A stretch of DNA of 35,397 nt from Bacteroidaceae bacterium (GCA_024401275.1 JAKSLJ010000032.1:1-35397), one strand, 5' to 3'; counted from the first letter of the stretch, positions 1 through 8,280 are shown. Made by a program: numbers and translations. The notes: generated from the sequence alone by a model not told the origin.

Positions 1-22
1 CATACCAGGCTTCACTAAATGT

Positions 23-415
23 TTAACTTGTCCAACTTCTTGGGTTCACTTCACTTTCGTCCCATTCCTCATCACCTTTTCTTTGACTCAAGGCATCGTC
101 GAATGACTGCCCATGTGTGGAGAAGTGTATGTAAACGATGCTGCCTTTGGCTACGGTGCGCGACAATCTGTCGAGAGCCTTGACGATGTTTGCATGTGTA
201 GCCTTGCCGTCGGTGAGGGTGGCGATGTTGAAGCCTTGCGCTTTGAACACAGGCATCAGCATTTCCACGTCTTCTCTGCCATGGATGTTGTTCCATTCAT
301 GGGCAATGGGCATGATCCTGTAATTTGAAATGCCCACAAGAAGGGCATATTTCTTCTGTGCAAATGCTGATGTTGCAATGCAGAGCAGGATGATTATGAA
401 TTTGAACCGAAGCAT
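23..415 (-). CDS. Truncated caspase-fold (peptidase C14) protein, exported
   Basis: The 130-residue product has a signal peptide ending in ATSAFA before QKK. It then shows the start of a C14 caspase fold: YALLVGISNY, a GF-x-ATLTDG-x-AT segment, and the catalytic-histidine strand YIHFSTHGQ followed by an acidic GDEEWDES loop. In the family the catalytic cysteine (usually in D-S/A-C-HSG) lies some 40-60 residues after this loop, but the frame stops nine residues after WDES. Neither other minus-strand frame continues cleanly over the last 60 bp, so the p10 half is either lost by a frameshift or lies beyond the left edge. It follows the CHAT gene by 73 bp with no promoter between them, so it is probably its second cistron. 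The family call is solid for the N-terminal half; activity is doubtful without the cysteine. A gene broken by a sequencing error is possible. Confidence 0.6.
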   Translation of the reverse strand: MLRFKFIIILLCIATSAFAQKKYALLVGISNYRIMPIAHEWNNIHGREDVEMLMPVFKAQGFNIATLTDGKATHANIVKALDRLSRTVAKGSIVYIHFSTHGQSFDDALSQRKGDEEWDESEVNPRSWTS

Positions 416-488
416 TTATGATTTTTGATGTATGAGGTATGATTTTAGCCGCTGAGAACGGCAGGGAATAGTCTATTAATCTTATTCT

Positions 489-3179
489 TTAATATAGCGC
501 ATCGAGGAGCGTGAAGTATGCCCAGTATTTTGGGTCTTTGTATGGCGTTGTGCCATCTTCCTCATAATTTCGCAGGAAGCTTTGTGCCTCTCTGAGCGCA
601 TTTACCATATTTTTTCCTGAGATATACTGTCGGTAGAACTCCTCCATGAAGAGTCTTGTGGCATGATTATCGACTTCGCGCAGAGTCATGAGGATGGTCT
701 TTGCACCTGCTGTCTTGAAGGCTCTCTGTAGTCCAAGAGTACCTTCCGTGGCGTCAACCTCGCCAAGTCCCGACTGGCATGCCGACAATACCACGAGTTT
801 GAGGTTGGGGAATGTCATCATGGAAATCTCCTTTGCAGTAAGCACTCCGTTTTCCACTCCTTGTTTCTTTGTGCCGCCCTCCATCGCTTCCTGTGCTCCT
901 GCGAATAGCAATGCAGAACGCACCATAGCCTTTTCGTTATCAGGAAGCTTTGAATCTTCCAACTTCAGGAACGAGTAATCAGCGGCATTCTCGTCAGCCG
1001 TAACCCTGTCAGCCTCCCAATAGAATCCGTGTGTGGAGATGTGAATGGCATCAACATTAGTGTCCGCCAGTGCCTTGAACGACTCCTCTGTGCCATATTG
1101 CCGCCTAAAGACTCTTGCCTCCACACCTTTTTTCTGCAAGAGCGATGCTATTGTGTTGACTTCTGCCTCCGACTGCTCGGATATGTCATCCAGTGGTCCT
1201 CTTGCTGTGAAGTCTCGCATCTGTCTTAGACTGAGCATTGGCGGCACTTTGGTATCTTTGGAACTGCTGGAGCCCTTGACTTCTTTGAAAGCATACTCCA
1301 AACCTCCATATAGTACGCAGTTCTGTAGCTTACCTGAATCCTGATTGCGGTGTAGCAGTTCCTTCGTAGAGGTCAGCCGGTAGTATAGTCTTGTGGTGTC
1401 ACTGTTTTCCAGAGGTAGCCTGTGCAGAATTCCCGATGGCGAGAAATATATGCGATCCACGCTGGCTATCTCGTCTTTCATCGCATCCCATATCTTGCCT
1501 GAAAGTTCGTTGCCATTGAAACCTTCGTGGTCTTTATTAACGACATTGACTAGGGCATCCTTCCGATCTTTCAGTACAGTGTATAATTTGGGGGTGGGAC
1601 TGTCGTGTTTGTAAGTTATGGCTATATAGCATACTGAATCTGTATTCCATATTGGGAAATCCTGAAACTCAACTGCCAGTTCCCTTGGTTTGAGATGGTT
1701 CCTTACCGAATCCCATTCCACGAGAAAGCCTTCTGTGGGGATTGGGTCTTGTCTATGGCGTTCAAGCAAATCGCGTTTAAGCTGCTTTATTTCCTCTGCA
1801 GTCTGATAGACGCCCTCATCGCTTAACCCATTCTCATACATCATTGTGAGTGCAGCGGATTCCGATTGGATTTTGCGGTAAAGATTAAGGGAACCACTGA
1901 GATGCTCCTTCAAATATCTGTCGGCATAATACGTGAACGCCTTGGCATTCAGTAATCCGTTCAAAGCATGGCGAATGATTTCCGGATCGTTTGTTTCCCT
2001 TGCAAAGTATGGTATTGTTTTCAAGAGTGCTTCGGCCTCTAGAAAGTTCCATGCATCCGAATGTATGCCGCCGTACGAAAGGACGATGTTGTTAGGGACG
2101 TTTACCTTGACTGCCAGTGTAGAAAAGTTTTTTGTGTATAGAGTATCACAATACTTCTTGAAGTTCTCGTATGGCAAAGCCTTGTACTTAAACTGAATAT
2201 CGAAGGGGTAAAGCCTATATGCTTCGGCATAATCGCCAGCATTGTACCTCTCCAGAGCTCTCTGACGTGCATCTCTTGCCCATTTTAAGTCAAGACTTGG
2301 TATTTTACTGTACTTGGAATCGCCAAGGAACCACAAAACTTGCTTGTAAAGTTCTGTTTCCTTGTCTGATTGCCGAAACACTTTTTCTGCCTTCTGCCTC
2401 ATCAGCTTGAGATTGTTGGCAGTCATTATCTTGCTTTTCCAAGTCACTTCATTGGCAAATTCGGCGACATTGTTCAGATACTTTTGCTCCGATTTCTTCA
2501 GTTTCTTGCCGGTCATGACGTAGTGAATATCCCTTATTATCTTCCAGTTCTTGAGAATGTATCCTGGATAAGAGTTCATGAAAATCTCGTACGCATTATA
2601 GCAGTTGCCTAGATAGGAGCGGGCTAGGGCAGCGCAGTCCTTCGGCATAAGGCTCAGTTCTTCGGCGCAATGCGACAGGTAGCGCAGATATAGCCCCTTA
2701 TCTGCAAGTGGACTTTTCTTCCATGCGAGCATTCTCTTTGCGTAAGTGCTGTATTTGCGATAGAGGTCGGGCTTTATGTCTATGCAGACGTTGTCTATGT
2801 CGAACTGGATATTCTTGGACTTATAACTTACAGTGCCGTCCAGGCTCATTATAGGTTCAAACTTGCTCTCAAAAGTGATGGTGTCGCCACTTGGGAATGC
2901 TTTTTTTACCAGATAGTTCTCTTTTGGCAATGTGGATTCTAGAAGGCGATACTCCTTTCCGTTTGCCATCAAGACTTCTGTCATTTCTGTTGATACACTG
3001 CAGCCATTCTTTCCCGGAATGAAATGCCCGCGGACAGTGGTGTAGTCGTCATTGAACTCAATAGACGTGAACACCCACTTCGCCCATCCCATGTCCTTCT
3101 CATAATGGAATTCCTTCTTCTGGGCAAAGGCACAGGAGGTGCATAAAAGCATTATTATGTAAAGGGAAAGACGCAACAT
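489..3179 (-). CDS. Exported CHAT-domain protein with helical (TPR-like) middle
   Basis: This is an 896-residue protein with an N-terminal signal peptide (cleavage probably after SCAFA). Residues 30-140 are beta-rich. A long helical middle of about residues 145-480 is consistent with degenerate TPRs. The C-terminal CHAT (caspase HetF-associated with TPRs) domain covers about residues 500-896. The clan CD dyad is visible: His717 in HISTHGFYW and Cys801 in VVLSACQSGLG, followed by the family's EGTLGLQRAF and AGAKTILMTL strands. CHAT proteins include separase-like proteases that act on specific partners. Here the signal peptide puts it in the periplasm or at the surface rather than in the cytosol. 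It has its own promoter just upstream and probably heads a two-gene unit with the C14-like gene. The substrate is unknown. Confidence 0.85.
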   Translation of the reverse strand: MLRLSLYIIMLLCTSCAFAQKKEFHYEKDMGWAKWVFTSIEFNDDYTTVRGHFIPGKNGCSVSTEMTEVLMANGKEYRLLESTLPKENYLVKKAFPSGDTITFESKFEPIMSLDGTVSYKSKNIQFDIDNVCIDIKPDLYRKYSTYAKRMLAWKKSPLADKGLYLRYLSHCAEELSLMPKDCAALARSYLGNCYNAYEIFMNSYPGYILKNWKIIRDIHYVMTGKKLKKSEQKYLNNVAEFANEVTWKSKIMTANNLKLMRQKAEKVFRQSDKETELYKQVLWFLGDSKYSKIPSLDLKWARDARQRALERYNAGDYAEAYRLYPFDIQFKYKALPYENFKKYCDTLYTKNFSTLAVKVNVPNNIVLSYGGIHSDAWNFLEAEALLKTIPYFARETNDPEIIRHALNGLLNAKAFTYYADRYLKEHLSGSLNLYRKIQSESAALTMMYENGLSDEGVYQTAEEIKQLKRDLLERHRQDPIPTEGFLVEWDSVRNHLKPRELAVEFQDFPIWNTDSVCYIAITYKHDSPTPKLYTVLKDRKDALVNVVNKDHEGFNGNELSGKIWDAMKDEIASVDRIYFSPSGILHRLPLENSDTTRLYYRLTSTKELLHRNQDSGKLQNCVLYGGLEYAFKEVKGSSSSKDTKVPPMLSLRQMRDFTARGPLDDISEQSEAEVNTIASLLQKKGVEARVFRRQYGTEESFKALADTNVDAIHISTHGFYWEADRVTADENAADYSFLKLEDSKLPDNEKAMVRSALLFAGAQEAMEGGTKKQGVENGVLTAKEISMMTFPNLKLVVLSACQSGLGEVDATEGTLGLQRAFKTAGAKTILMTLREVDNHATRLFMEEFYRQYISGKNMVNALREAQSFLRNYEEDGTTPYKDPKYWAYFTLLDALY

Positions 3180-3196
3180 CGTAAAAGAAATTTTTG

Positions 3197-3226
3197 CAAA
3201 GATATAATTTTATAAGATATTAACAA
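3197..3226 (-). promoter_or_regulatory. Bacteroidetes-type promoter for the CHAT gene
   Basis: On the minus strand a -7 box TATCTTTG (3197-3204) lies 19 bp from TTG (3224-3226), matching TTG-N19-21-TAnnTTTG. The ATG at 3177-3179 is only 17 nt past the box, so the leader would be about 12 nt. Confidence 0.75.
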
Positions 3227-3364
3227 GTAAATTACAGGAAAAAATGCATTATTTCCTCTCTTTCTCTGGATATTCATGAAAAAACACCTAATTTTGCCGC
3301 AGAATATTTAGCCATTTCTGCAGTTTATTATCGTAGAATGAAAAACTTATTATATTTCCGAGCC

Positions 3365-3430
3365 GCTATCATGTATAGATAGCGTAATACGAAACGGCAG
3401 TTGCAACCGCCTCACGGTGATTGCAACTGC
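3365..3430. terminator. Paired hairpins between superoxide reductase and CHAT genes
   Basis: A perfect 10-bp inverted repeat GCAGTTGCAA / TTGCAACTGC (3397-3406, 3421-3430) and a 6-bp one GCTATC / GATAGC (3365-3370, 3378-3383) follow the superoxide reductase gene. There is no clear U-tract, so this may be a weak terminator or simply a repeat. The rest of the gap 3180-3477 is AT-rich with no reading frame. Confidence 0.45.
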
Positions 3431-3477
3431 AGCAACTAACTAATAAAAATAACCAAAAAATCCTATCTCGCTGCCTT

Positions 3478-3924
3478 TTATAGCTCTTTCATCCAAAGTC
3501 CGTGAACGTTGCAGTAAGCATAGAATGCAAGAGGAGGCTCGTCGAGATGAAACTGTGCGCAAGGTGGCTCTTCATTGGAGAGCATTCGTACCGTAGCGCC
3601 ATGCTTTGTCAAGGCTACGATGAAGGCGATGTGGTGCTCCTTGCTCATAGGATGCGGATCCTTGCCTACGCAAACGCGGTAGTTACCGGAGCCCATCTCC
3701 TCAACTACAGGGATGTGGTGCTCGTTCGTGCCACGGTTTGGAGATGCCTCCGATGGACAATTCTCTGCCTTGTAGTAGTTTGAGCCGTCGGCACTTTCGC
3801 AAGATGCGGTGAAAGGAGTAAGACATTGCATGGTGCGATTGCAGCATACTGGCACTTGCCCACCATCAATGAGCTTCACGATGACGTTGCCACAAATAGG
3901 GCATCTGTAGAATTTCGCTTTCAT
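3478..3924 (-). CDS. dfx: Superoxide reductase, desulfoferrodoxin (2Fe) type
   Basis: The enzyme reduces superoxide to peroxide without making oxygen and is a typical anaerobe defence. The 148-residue product starts at MKAKFYRCPIC. The frame is open 38 codons further upstream, but that stretch contains the promoter. The N-terminal desulforedoxin-like centre shows Cys8-x2-Cys11 and Cys27-Cys28. The catalytic Fe site shows His70 (EHHIP), His91 (PHPM), His97 (KEHHI), Cys138 and His141 (YCNVHGLW), the standard four-His one-Cys set. The linker between the two centres is longer than usual and carries extra cysteines (34, 42, 56). It is a single-gene unit with its own promoter and a leader of about 70 nt. 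Confidence 0.92.
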   Translation of the reverse strand: MKAKFYRCPICGNVIVKLIDGGQVPVCCNRTMQCLTPFTASCESADGSNYYKAENCPSEASPNRGTNEHHIPVVEEMGSGNYRVCVGKDPHPMSKEHHIAFIVALTKHGATVRMLSNEEPPCAQFHLDEPPLAFYAYCNVHGLWMKEL

Positions 3925-3996
3925 AGTTCTTTTTGTTTTAGAGGTGAATAACTGATTACGAATAAACCATATGCATAATGCATCGTTTTCTGGGTG

Positions 3997-4027
3997 CAAA
4001 GTTACGACTATATACACCCGAAAACAA
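3997..4027 (-). promoter_or_regulatory. Promoter for superoxide reductase
   Basis: Minus-strand -7 box TAACTTTG (3997-4004) and TTG (4025-4027) with a 20-bp spacer. This box explains why the true start is at 3924 rather than the earlier in-frame ATG at 4038. Confidence 0.75.
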
Positions 4028-4148
4028 GGGCTTTCCAACTAAAAAACTGAAGCTATGATAAGCGAAACTTATAAGCTCTATAACCTTGTACCATTGTACC
4101 ACCGCCCCTGTACTGGTTGCAGTTAGTATCCTTGAATTACATCAATAA

Positions 4149-4194
4149 AAATAGGAGATAAGTGCCAATTGTAGAAAGCACTTATCTCCTATTT
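4149..4194 (-). terminator. Strong hairpin terminator, 17-bp perfect stem
   Basis: Perfect 17-bp arms (4149-4165 and 4178-4194) with a 12-nt loop. On the minus strand the stem is followed by a T-rich tract, so it fits the end of the transcript covering the secreted-protein gene at 4267-4698. The gap 3925-4266 otherwise holds only the superoxide reductase promoter. Confidence 0.8.
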
Positions 4195-4266
4195 ATTTCA
4201 TGGCCGCAACTTAGCGGAAACGGCTCAGAAATCTTCGCCATACATTTTGTGGATAATACCACATGC

Positions 4267-4698
4267 TTACTGGCGGCTAAAAATTGCACTCCATCCGTGT
4301 CCTGTTAGTATCAAGGTTTTACCGCTGATTTCGTATTTAAATGTAGGATCAAAGAAACCTGTCAGCGTAAGAGTACCATTCCCATTATCTTTCCAAGTAC
4401 CTGAGAAGTTTCTGAAATGTTCAGGTGTAGTTACAGCATAAGTATCGGGGGTAATTACTAATACTGCATCAAAAGTATCGCCAGCTTCTGTAATTTTACC
4501 CACCCAATTTCCTACAAGTGATGATACACCATCTTCACTGTCGTCATTTTTTACTGTCTTGAAAGATACTTCCAGAATGTTTGACACAGGGAGTTCTAGC
4601 GTACTTCCATCGACTTGCTTGATAACCATAAACTGCTGTGCGCTAGCCGTTGCTGCGCTGAAGATAGCCATAAACATGGCGAAGAGGAGTTTTATCAT
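4267..4698 (-). CDS. Small secreted protein, lipocalin-like
   Basis: The 143-residue product has a clear signal peptide ending ATASAQQ. It then carries the QFMVIKQVDGST-LELP-V-NILEVSF segment seen at the N-terminus of many secreted Bacteroidales proteins. From about residue 60 the pattern SLVGNWVGKI ... FSGTWKDNGNGTLTL ... YEISGKTLIL is that of a short beta-barrel or lipocalin-like fold. No catalytic residues can be named. It lies 61 bp downstream of the flavin reductase gene with no obvious promoter, so co-transcription is likely. The function is unknown. Confidence 0.7.
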   Translation of the reverse strand: MIKLLFAMFMAIFSAATASAQQFMVIKQVDGSTLELPVSNILEVSFKTVKNDDSEDGVSSLVGNWVGKITEAGDTFDAVLVITPDTYAVTTPEHFRNFSGTWKDNGNGTLTLTGFFDPTFKYEISGKTLILTGHGWSAIFSRQ

Positions 4699-4759
4699 TT
4701 TCTTGTTCTTGTAGTGGTTTGTCTGTTAGAATTTTATTTCAAGGGGCTTATGATAATTA

Positions 4760-5266
4760 TCACTTTGTGTAAACACCTTCTATCTCTACCACATAGACAG
4801 TATGCATACCGCCATGTGCGCCGTATTGCTTGTCGAGAATCTCACGATCAATGAAGTTCGCCTCCGTCATCTCGGTCTTGAAGAGCTTGCGGCAGTCGAG
4901 TGTCATGCGTGACTCTGCGAATGTCATCGCACCCGACTCCAGCTTCAACGGAGTGATGCCACATTCCTTCACCTTGTCAATATCGCGACCAGACTTTGTA
5001 CCACAAATCTGCAATGCCTTGCGATACTCCTCACCATAAAACGAAAGAGTCACGCGCTCATTCTCCTCCAAGAAGCCGTGAGTATAACGCTCAGGACGGA
5101 TGAAAAGGAAAGCCACAGGCTTGTTCCAAAGGATTCCAACGCCACCCCACGATGCCGTCATAGTATTGAACTTGTCTTCTGTTCCTGCGGTAACGAGCAT
5201 CCACTCATTGCCGATAAGCTGAAATGCGTTCTCTTTACCCAGAACGCTGATGTCTTGTTTAGTCAT
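4760..5266 (-). CDS. Flavin reductase family protein (FMN-binding split barrel)
   Basis: The 168-residue protein has the flavin-reductase-like split-barrel pattern: NAFQLIGNEWMLVTAGTEDKFNTMTASWGGVGILWNKP at the N-terminus (flavin-binding strand with the T-M-T-A-S-W-G motif), followed by IRPERYTHGFLEENERVTLSF. These are hallmarks of the small cytosolic NAD(P)H:FMN reductases or FMN-binding proteins common in anaerobes. The electron partner is not evident. The superoxide reductase lies nearby in the same orientation but in a separate unit. A good promoter sits inside the 3' end of the upstream remnant gene. Confidence 0.85.
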   Translation of the reverse strand: MTKQDISVLGKENAFQLIGNEWMLVTAGTEDKFNTMTASWGGVGILWNKPVAFLFIRPERYTHGFLEENERVTLSFYGEEYRKALQICGTKSGRDIDKVKECGITPLKLESGAMTFAESRMTLDCRKLFKTEMTEANFIDREILDKQYGAHGGMHTVYVVEIEGVYTK

Positions 5267-5279
5267 ATCTTAGTTGTAT

Positions 5280-5717
5280 TTAGTTCTTTGGGGGGCAAAG
5301 ATAAAGCAAATTTTGCAATTTACCAAATTTATTCACATTTAATTCTTTTAGACCCCCAAATACTACGATTTGCCGTTTTTTGAAACTCCTCGTCCATAAT
5401 CTCGCAAATGCAGAGTAAGTTGGTGCAGAGATGTCCGACCAGCGGATTTTGTTATATCGTTCCTTATAGAGTAGAAATTCGTCTTTCTGCCATGAGGTAT
5501 AATCCATATTCGGAGTGACTGACTGCCAAGAAGTCTTAGAATCTCGAGACGCTCCAGGCTTCTCGCCCAACTCACGCATTTCTACCTTGCCGTTAAGCAC
5601 ATTACAACGGAACTCATAGTTCTCGTTCAAGAAAGCCTCCACCTCGTAGATGGCTCCTTGCATCTCGGTCATCACCTGTGACGACTCGAGGGATTCAATA
5701 GTTTTGTTTTCTTTCAT
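5280..5717 (-). pseudogene. Probable remnant of a VapE/VirE-type primase-helicase N-terminus
   Basis: The frame from ATG 5717 encodes 145 residues. The segment VEAFLNENYEFRCNVLNGKVEMRE resembles the short N-terminal region of Bacteroidales VapE/VirE-domain proteins found on phages and integrated elements, where a family sequence of the type FL-x-YDFRYNV-x-E-EYR occurs. Beyond about residue 75 the sequence loses resemblance, and the frame ends far short of the usual several hundred residues. A different frame reads ICEIMDEEFQKTANRS in the last 100 bp, which hints at a frameshift. A -7 box TAACTTTG at 5742-5749 (minus) lies just upstream. The alternative is an unrelated short hypothetical protein. 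The call rests on one short motif. Confidence 0.4.
5296..5327 (-). promoter_or_regulatory. Promoter for the flavin reductase gene
   Basis: Minus-strand -7 box TATCTTTG (5296-5303) with TTTG (5324-5327) at a 20-bp spacing. It overlaps the last codons of the upstream frame, which suggests that frame's 3' end is not under strong coding constraint. Confidence 0.7.
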
Positions 5718-5774
5718 AATATATTTTTTATTTAACGACTGCAAAGTTACAATATGAAAGACCACAAAAAAGAA

Positions 5775-5817
5775 TTTTCCCTGCACTTGACTTTTCATTA
5801 AATCAAAGCAGGGAAAA
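5775..5817. repeat. 10-bp perfect inverted repeat with a third partial copy
   Basis: TTTTCCCTGC (5775-5784) and GCAGGGAAAA (5808-5817) are perfect complements with a 23-nt loop. GCAGGGAAAA recurs at about 5842-5851. The repeats lie upstream of the 5717 frame and could be an operator or a transcript end. Confidence 0.5.
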
Positions 5818-5870
5818 CAAATATGCGCAATGGGGAAAAGCGCAGGGAAAAGAGTGAAATTAGTATAGCA

Positions 5871-5922
5871 AATCTGGCGCGAATCCTGACATATATAATG
5901 ATGTCAAGATTCGCGCCAGATT
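5871..5922 (-). terminator. Terminator of the zinc-ribbon/SPFH cluster, 22-bp stem
   Basis: Arms at 5871-5892 and 5901-5922 pair over 22 positions with one exception. That exception is a C-A mismatch if read as plus-strand RNA but a G-U wobble as minus-strand RNA, which supports it ending the minus-strand cluster just past the stop at 5937. Confidence 0.8.
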
Positions 5923-5936
5923 ATATTCTGTATCTA

Positions 5937-6707
5937 TTATTGTTTTGTCAATGAGAAGTTGAAGGTCTTGCCATTTAATAAGTTATAGAAGGTACCAGAA
6001 TAATTATGTCCACTCATGTAGCCATCAAACTTACCTGTATCCAATCCGTTTTTATTTGTTTCCAATAATACAAGATGGTCTTCATTGTTCTCTATGACAC
6101 TTAGATACATACGGTTGTCAGAACTGTACTTAGTGTAGTGATACCAGAACTCGTTTGTTTCCTCATTTATGTACATGCGGATTCCTGTATTCCCCCCAAT
6201 AGTACCAGTCCACCATTCACCATTAATCTGAGTAGGAGCATCAACTTGTTTTGACGCCAACATGCTTGGAGAATCCTGATTAGTATATTCCTGATCCGGA
6301 ACATCCGCATCACCTTCCTCTTCATATTCCTGATCCTCTTCTGCATAGTTGGCATCTGCCGCATCACTTATGACTTGTGTCGTATCTGCCATCTCAGTTG
6401 AAGATTCAGTTGAGGAGTTTTGAGGCATCATATAGAAATACCAATATGCGCCACCGCCTATAAGCAACAAGGCTATAAGGGCAATTGCAACCCATTTCCA
6501 AGGACTTGATGATTCCTCTTCCTCGTAGTAAACCACAGGCTCTGTTTTTTGCTCAAACCTGTTACCACAATTAGTACAAAACATAACGTCCTCAAGAACC
6601 TCTGTTCCACACTTTGGACATTTCTTTCGCTTGGGAAGTGGCTTTCCGCACACTACACAAAACTCGGCGCCTTCCTTTATTTCGGCACCACAACTTGAAC
6701 ATTTCAT
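5937..6707 (-). CDS. Double zinc-ribbon, single-TM protein with beta-rich C-terminal domain
   Basis: The 256-residue protein has four CxxC pairs in its first 53 residues (CSSCG, CVVCG, CPKCG, CTNCG), two zinc ribbons in tandem. An acidic linker follows, then one membrane helix at about residues 70-93 (WKWVAIALIALLLIGGG), a very acidic low-complexity stretch (about 105-145), and a beta-rich domain (INGEWWTGTIGG ... FNFSLTKQ) resembling small lipocalin-like modules. The likely topology is ribbon inside and beta domain outside. Its first 93 residues are nearly identical to those of the next gene upstream, whose C-terminal module is different. It is the last gene of the cluster, 42 bp after its paralogue and just before a strong terminator. 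The function is unknown; an envelope sensor is an inference. Confidence 0.75.
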   Translation of the reverse strand: MKCSSCGAEIKEGAEFCVVCGKPLPKRKKCPKCGTEVLEDVMFCTNCGNRFEQKTEPVVYYEEEESSSPWKWVAIALIALLLIGGGAYWYFYMMPQNSSTESSTEMADTTQVISDAADANYAEEDQEYEEEGDADVPDQEYTNQDSPSMLASKQVDAPTQINGEWWTGTIGGNTGIRMYINEETNEFWYHYTKYSSDNRMYLSVIENNEDHLVLLETNKNGLDTGKFDGYMSGHNYSGTFYNLLNGKTFNFSLTKQ

Positions 6708-6749
6708 GATTACAATTTTAAAGATTAAAGCAAGCCTTCGCTTGCATTT

Positions 6750-7400
6750 TTATTCTATATGACAATGGTCCTTATGGCAATAACCTATGATACCATTATA
6801 GTTTACTTTGTACCAATTGCCATAACTACCTAAATAGATTGCGCCTTCACCACCATTATGTAGTTCTCCCAATATTGCTGACTTTGCAGAAGCGGAACTG
6901 CGAATGTTGACATAGCCATCGTAGGCAGAGGAATAGACATATTGCTGATTCTCGTATCCCCCTTCTGTGGCAGGGTCTTCGTAGGTTTCTATATTGGCAG
7001 CAGTATCCTGTGCAGAAGGCGTCTCTTCTGGACTTGAAGTCTCTTCTCCTTGTGCCTCTTCGCTGTTAGATTCTGCTTGATCTTGTGTGTCGGAAGAGAC
7101 TACTACAGGTACTGTCTGCGGAGCTTGATTGAAGTACCAAAATGCCCCACCGCCTATGAGCAACAAGACTATAAGGGCAATTGCCACCCACTTCCAAGGA
7201 TTTGAGGATTCTTCCTCGTAGTAAACCACAGGCTCTGGTTTTTGCCCAAACCTGTTACCACAGTTAGTGCAAAACATAACATCCTCAAGAACTTCCATCC
7301 CACACTTTGGACATTTCTTTCGCTTAGGAAGTGGCTTTCCACACACTACACAAAACTCGGCGCCTTCCTTGATTTCGGCACCACAACTTGAACATTTCAT
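6750..7400 (-). CDS. Double zinc-ribbon, single-TM protein with SH3b domain
   Basis: This 216-residue paralogue of the following gene shares the two N-terminal zinc ribbons and the membrane helix (WKWVAIALIVLLLIGGGA). It then has an acidic Ser/Glu-rich linker and a C-terminal bacterial SH3 (SH3b) domain from about residue 152: YVNIRSSASAKSAILGELHNG ... YLGSYGNWYKVNYNGIIGYCHKDHC. SH3b modules often bind peptidoglycan or cell-wall peptides, which fits an extracytoplasmic C-terminus. The shared N-terminal half points to a recent tandem duplication with exchange of the sensing module. No promoter is visible in the 70-bp gap upstream. Confidence 0.82.
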   Translation of the reverse strand: MKCSSCGAEIKEGAEFCVVCGKPLPKRKKCPKCGMEVLEDVMFCTNCGNRFGQKPEPVVYYEEESSNPWKWVAIALIVLLLIGGGAFWYFNQAPQTVPVVVSSDTQDQAESNSEEAQGEETSSPEETPSAQDTAANIETYEDPATEGGYENQQYVYSSAYDGYVNIRSSASAKSAILGELHNGGEGAIYLGSYGNWYKVNYNGIIGYCHKDHCHIE

Positions 7401-7470
7401 GATTTCATTTTGATAAATTACAACATACGATATATCAATGCTAAGACTTGATTAAGTACGACAATGTCTA

Positions 7471-8280
7471 TCAATACAATCCCATGTTTTCGTCTATTTC
7501 TTTTAAAAAGCCTGTCTTAATATCAAATACGGCCATTTCTTCCGGTGTTAACTTGTCTCTCCCTTTTATCATAAAATCCCTTAGGAACGGACCTACTCCT
7601 AACTCCAATTTCTCCTCAGTTGCCAATGATTTATACGCATTCCAAACCTCTTCAAAATCTTCTACAGTCTCAGCTTTTGCAAGCAAATCTCGAACATCTT
7701 GGATTCTTTGTTCTTTTGTTTTAAAAATAGAAAATATAGATGAAATGCCACCTGAAGATTTAGATGTTGTCGGTGTATTAGCATATTTCACCGTTCCTGC
7801 CAAAGCAGCAACAGCGATAATTGAATAAAAAACCTTGTTGTTTGGATTGATTTTGTATTGGTCAAGAATAAAAGTCACTCCAAAACCAACAACTGCACCA
7901 ACTATAAGTGAACTCCCAAGACCCTTAACGAATATTAATGGAATGATTATTGCCGCGGCAAAGCAAGCAACAATAATAGCAAACTGTTGTCTGTCAAATG
8001 AACCAAGTCCCGGCACTTCGATATTTTGTGGATTTGCATTCGCATTGTCCTGCTTATCAGATACGTTTTGAACAGGAACGATTCTTGGCCTAACAGTTTC
8101 ACCAGAATCATTTAAGGGTTTAGATTGTTCAAAACTTGTATGATTTTCTGGATTTTGAACTTCTTCTTGATTGATTGAAGGCTTTTCCTTCTCTATGATG
8201 ACAGGACTAACCTTTTCACCACAACGAGGACAGAATTTGTCTGTATCACTCAATTGTGTACCACACTTTCCGCAAAACAT
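7471..8280 (-). CDS. Zinc-ribbon protein with three TM segments and helical C-terminal domain
   Basis: The 269-residue protein begins MFCGKCGTQLSDTDKFCPRCGEKV, a single zinc ribbon. A polar linker of about 85 residues follows, then two close hydrophobic segments (about 117-160, FAIIVACFAAAIIIPLIF and SSLIVGAVVGFGVTFIL) and a third (about 170-187, FYSIIAVAALAGTVKYA). The last 75 residues form a charged helical domain (EQRIQDVRDLLAKAETVEDFEEVWNAY). I do not recognise a named family for the whole protein. It shares the zinc-ribbon-plus-membrane plan with three neighbours, so it is probably part of the same membrane-associated assembly. Confidence 0.72.
   Translation of the reverse strand: MFCGKCGTQLSDTDKFCPRCGEKVSPVIIEKEKPSINQEEVQNPENHTSFEQSKPLNDSGETVRPRIVPVQNVSDKQDNANANPQNIEVPGLGSFDRQQFAIIVACFAAAIIIPLIFVKGLGSSLIVGAVVGFGVTFILDQYKINPNNKVFYSIIAVAALAGTVKYANTPTTSKSSGGISSIFSIFKTKEQRIQDVRDLLAKAETVEDFEEVWNAYKSLATEEKLELGVGPFLRDFMIKGRDKLTPEEMAVFDIKTGFLKEIDENMGLY

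Noticed and set aside
3288-3296. Plus-strand TAATTTTG as promoter of an antisense or small RNA
   Set aside because: No matching -33 element and no terminator or gene at a sensible distance.
3925-4038. 38-residue N-terminal extension of superoxide reductase
   Set aside because: The promoter -7 box lies within it, and the desulforedoxin domain normally begins a few residues before the first Cys pair.
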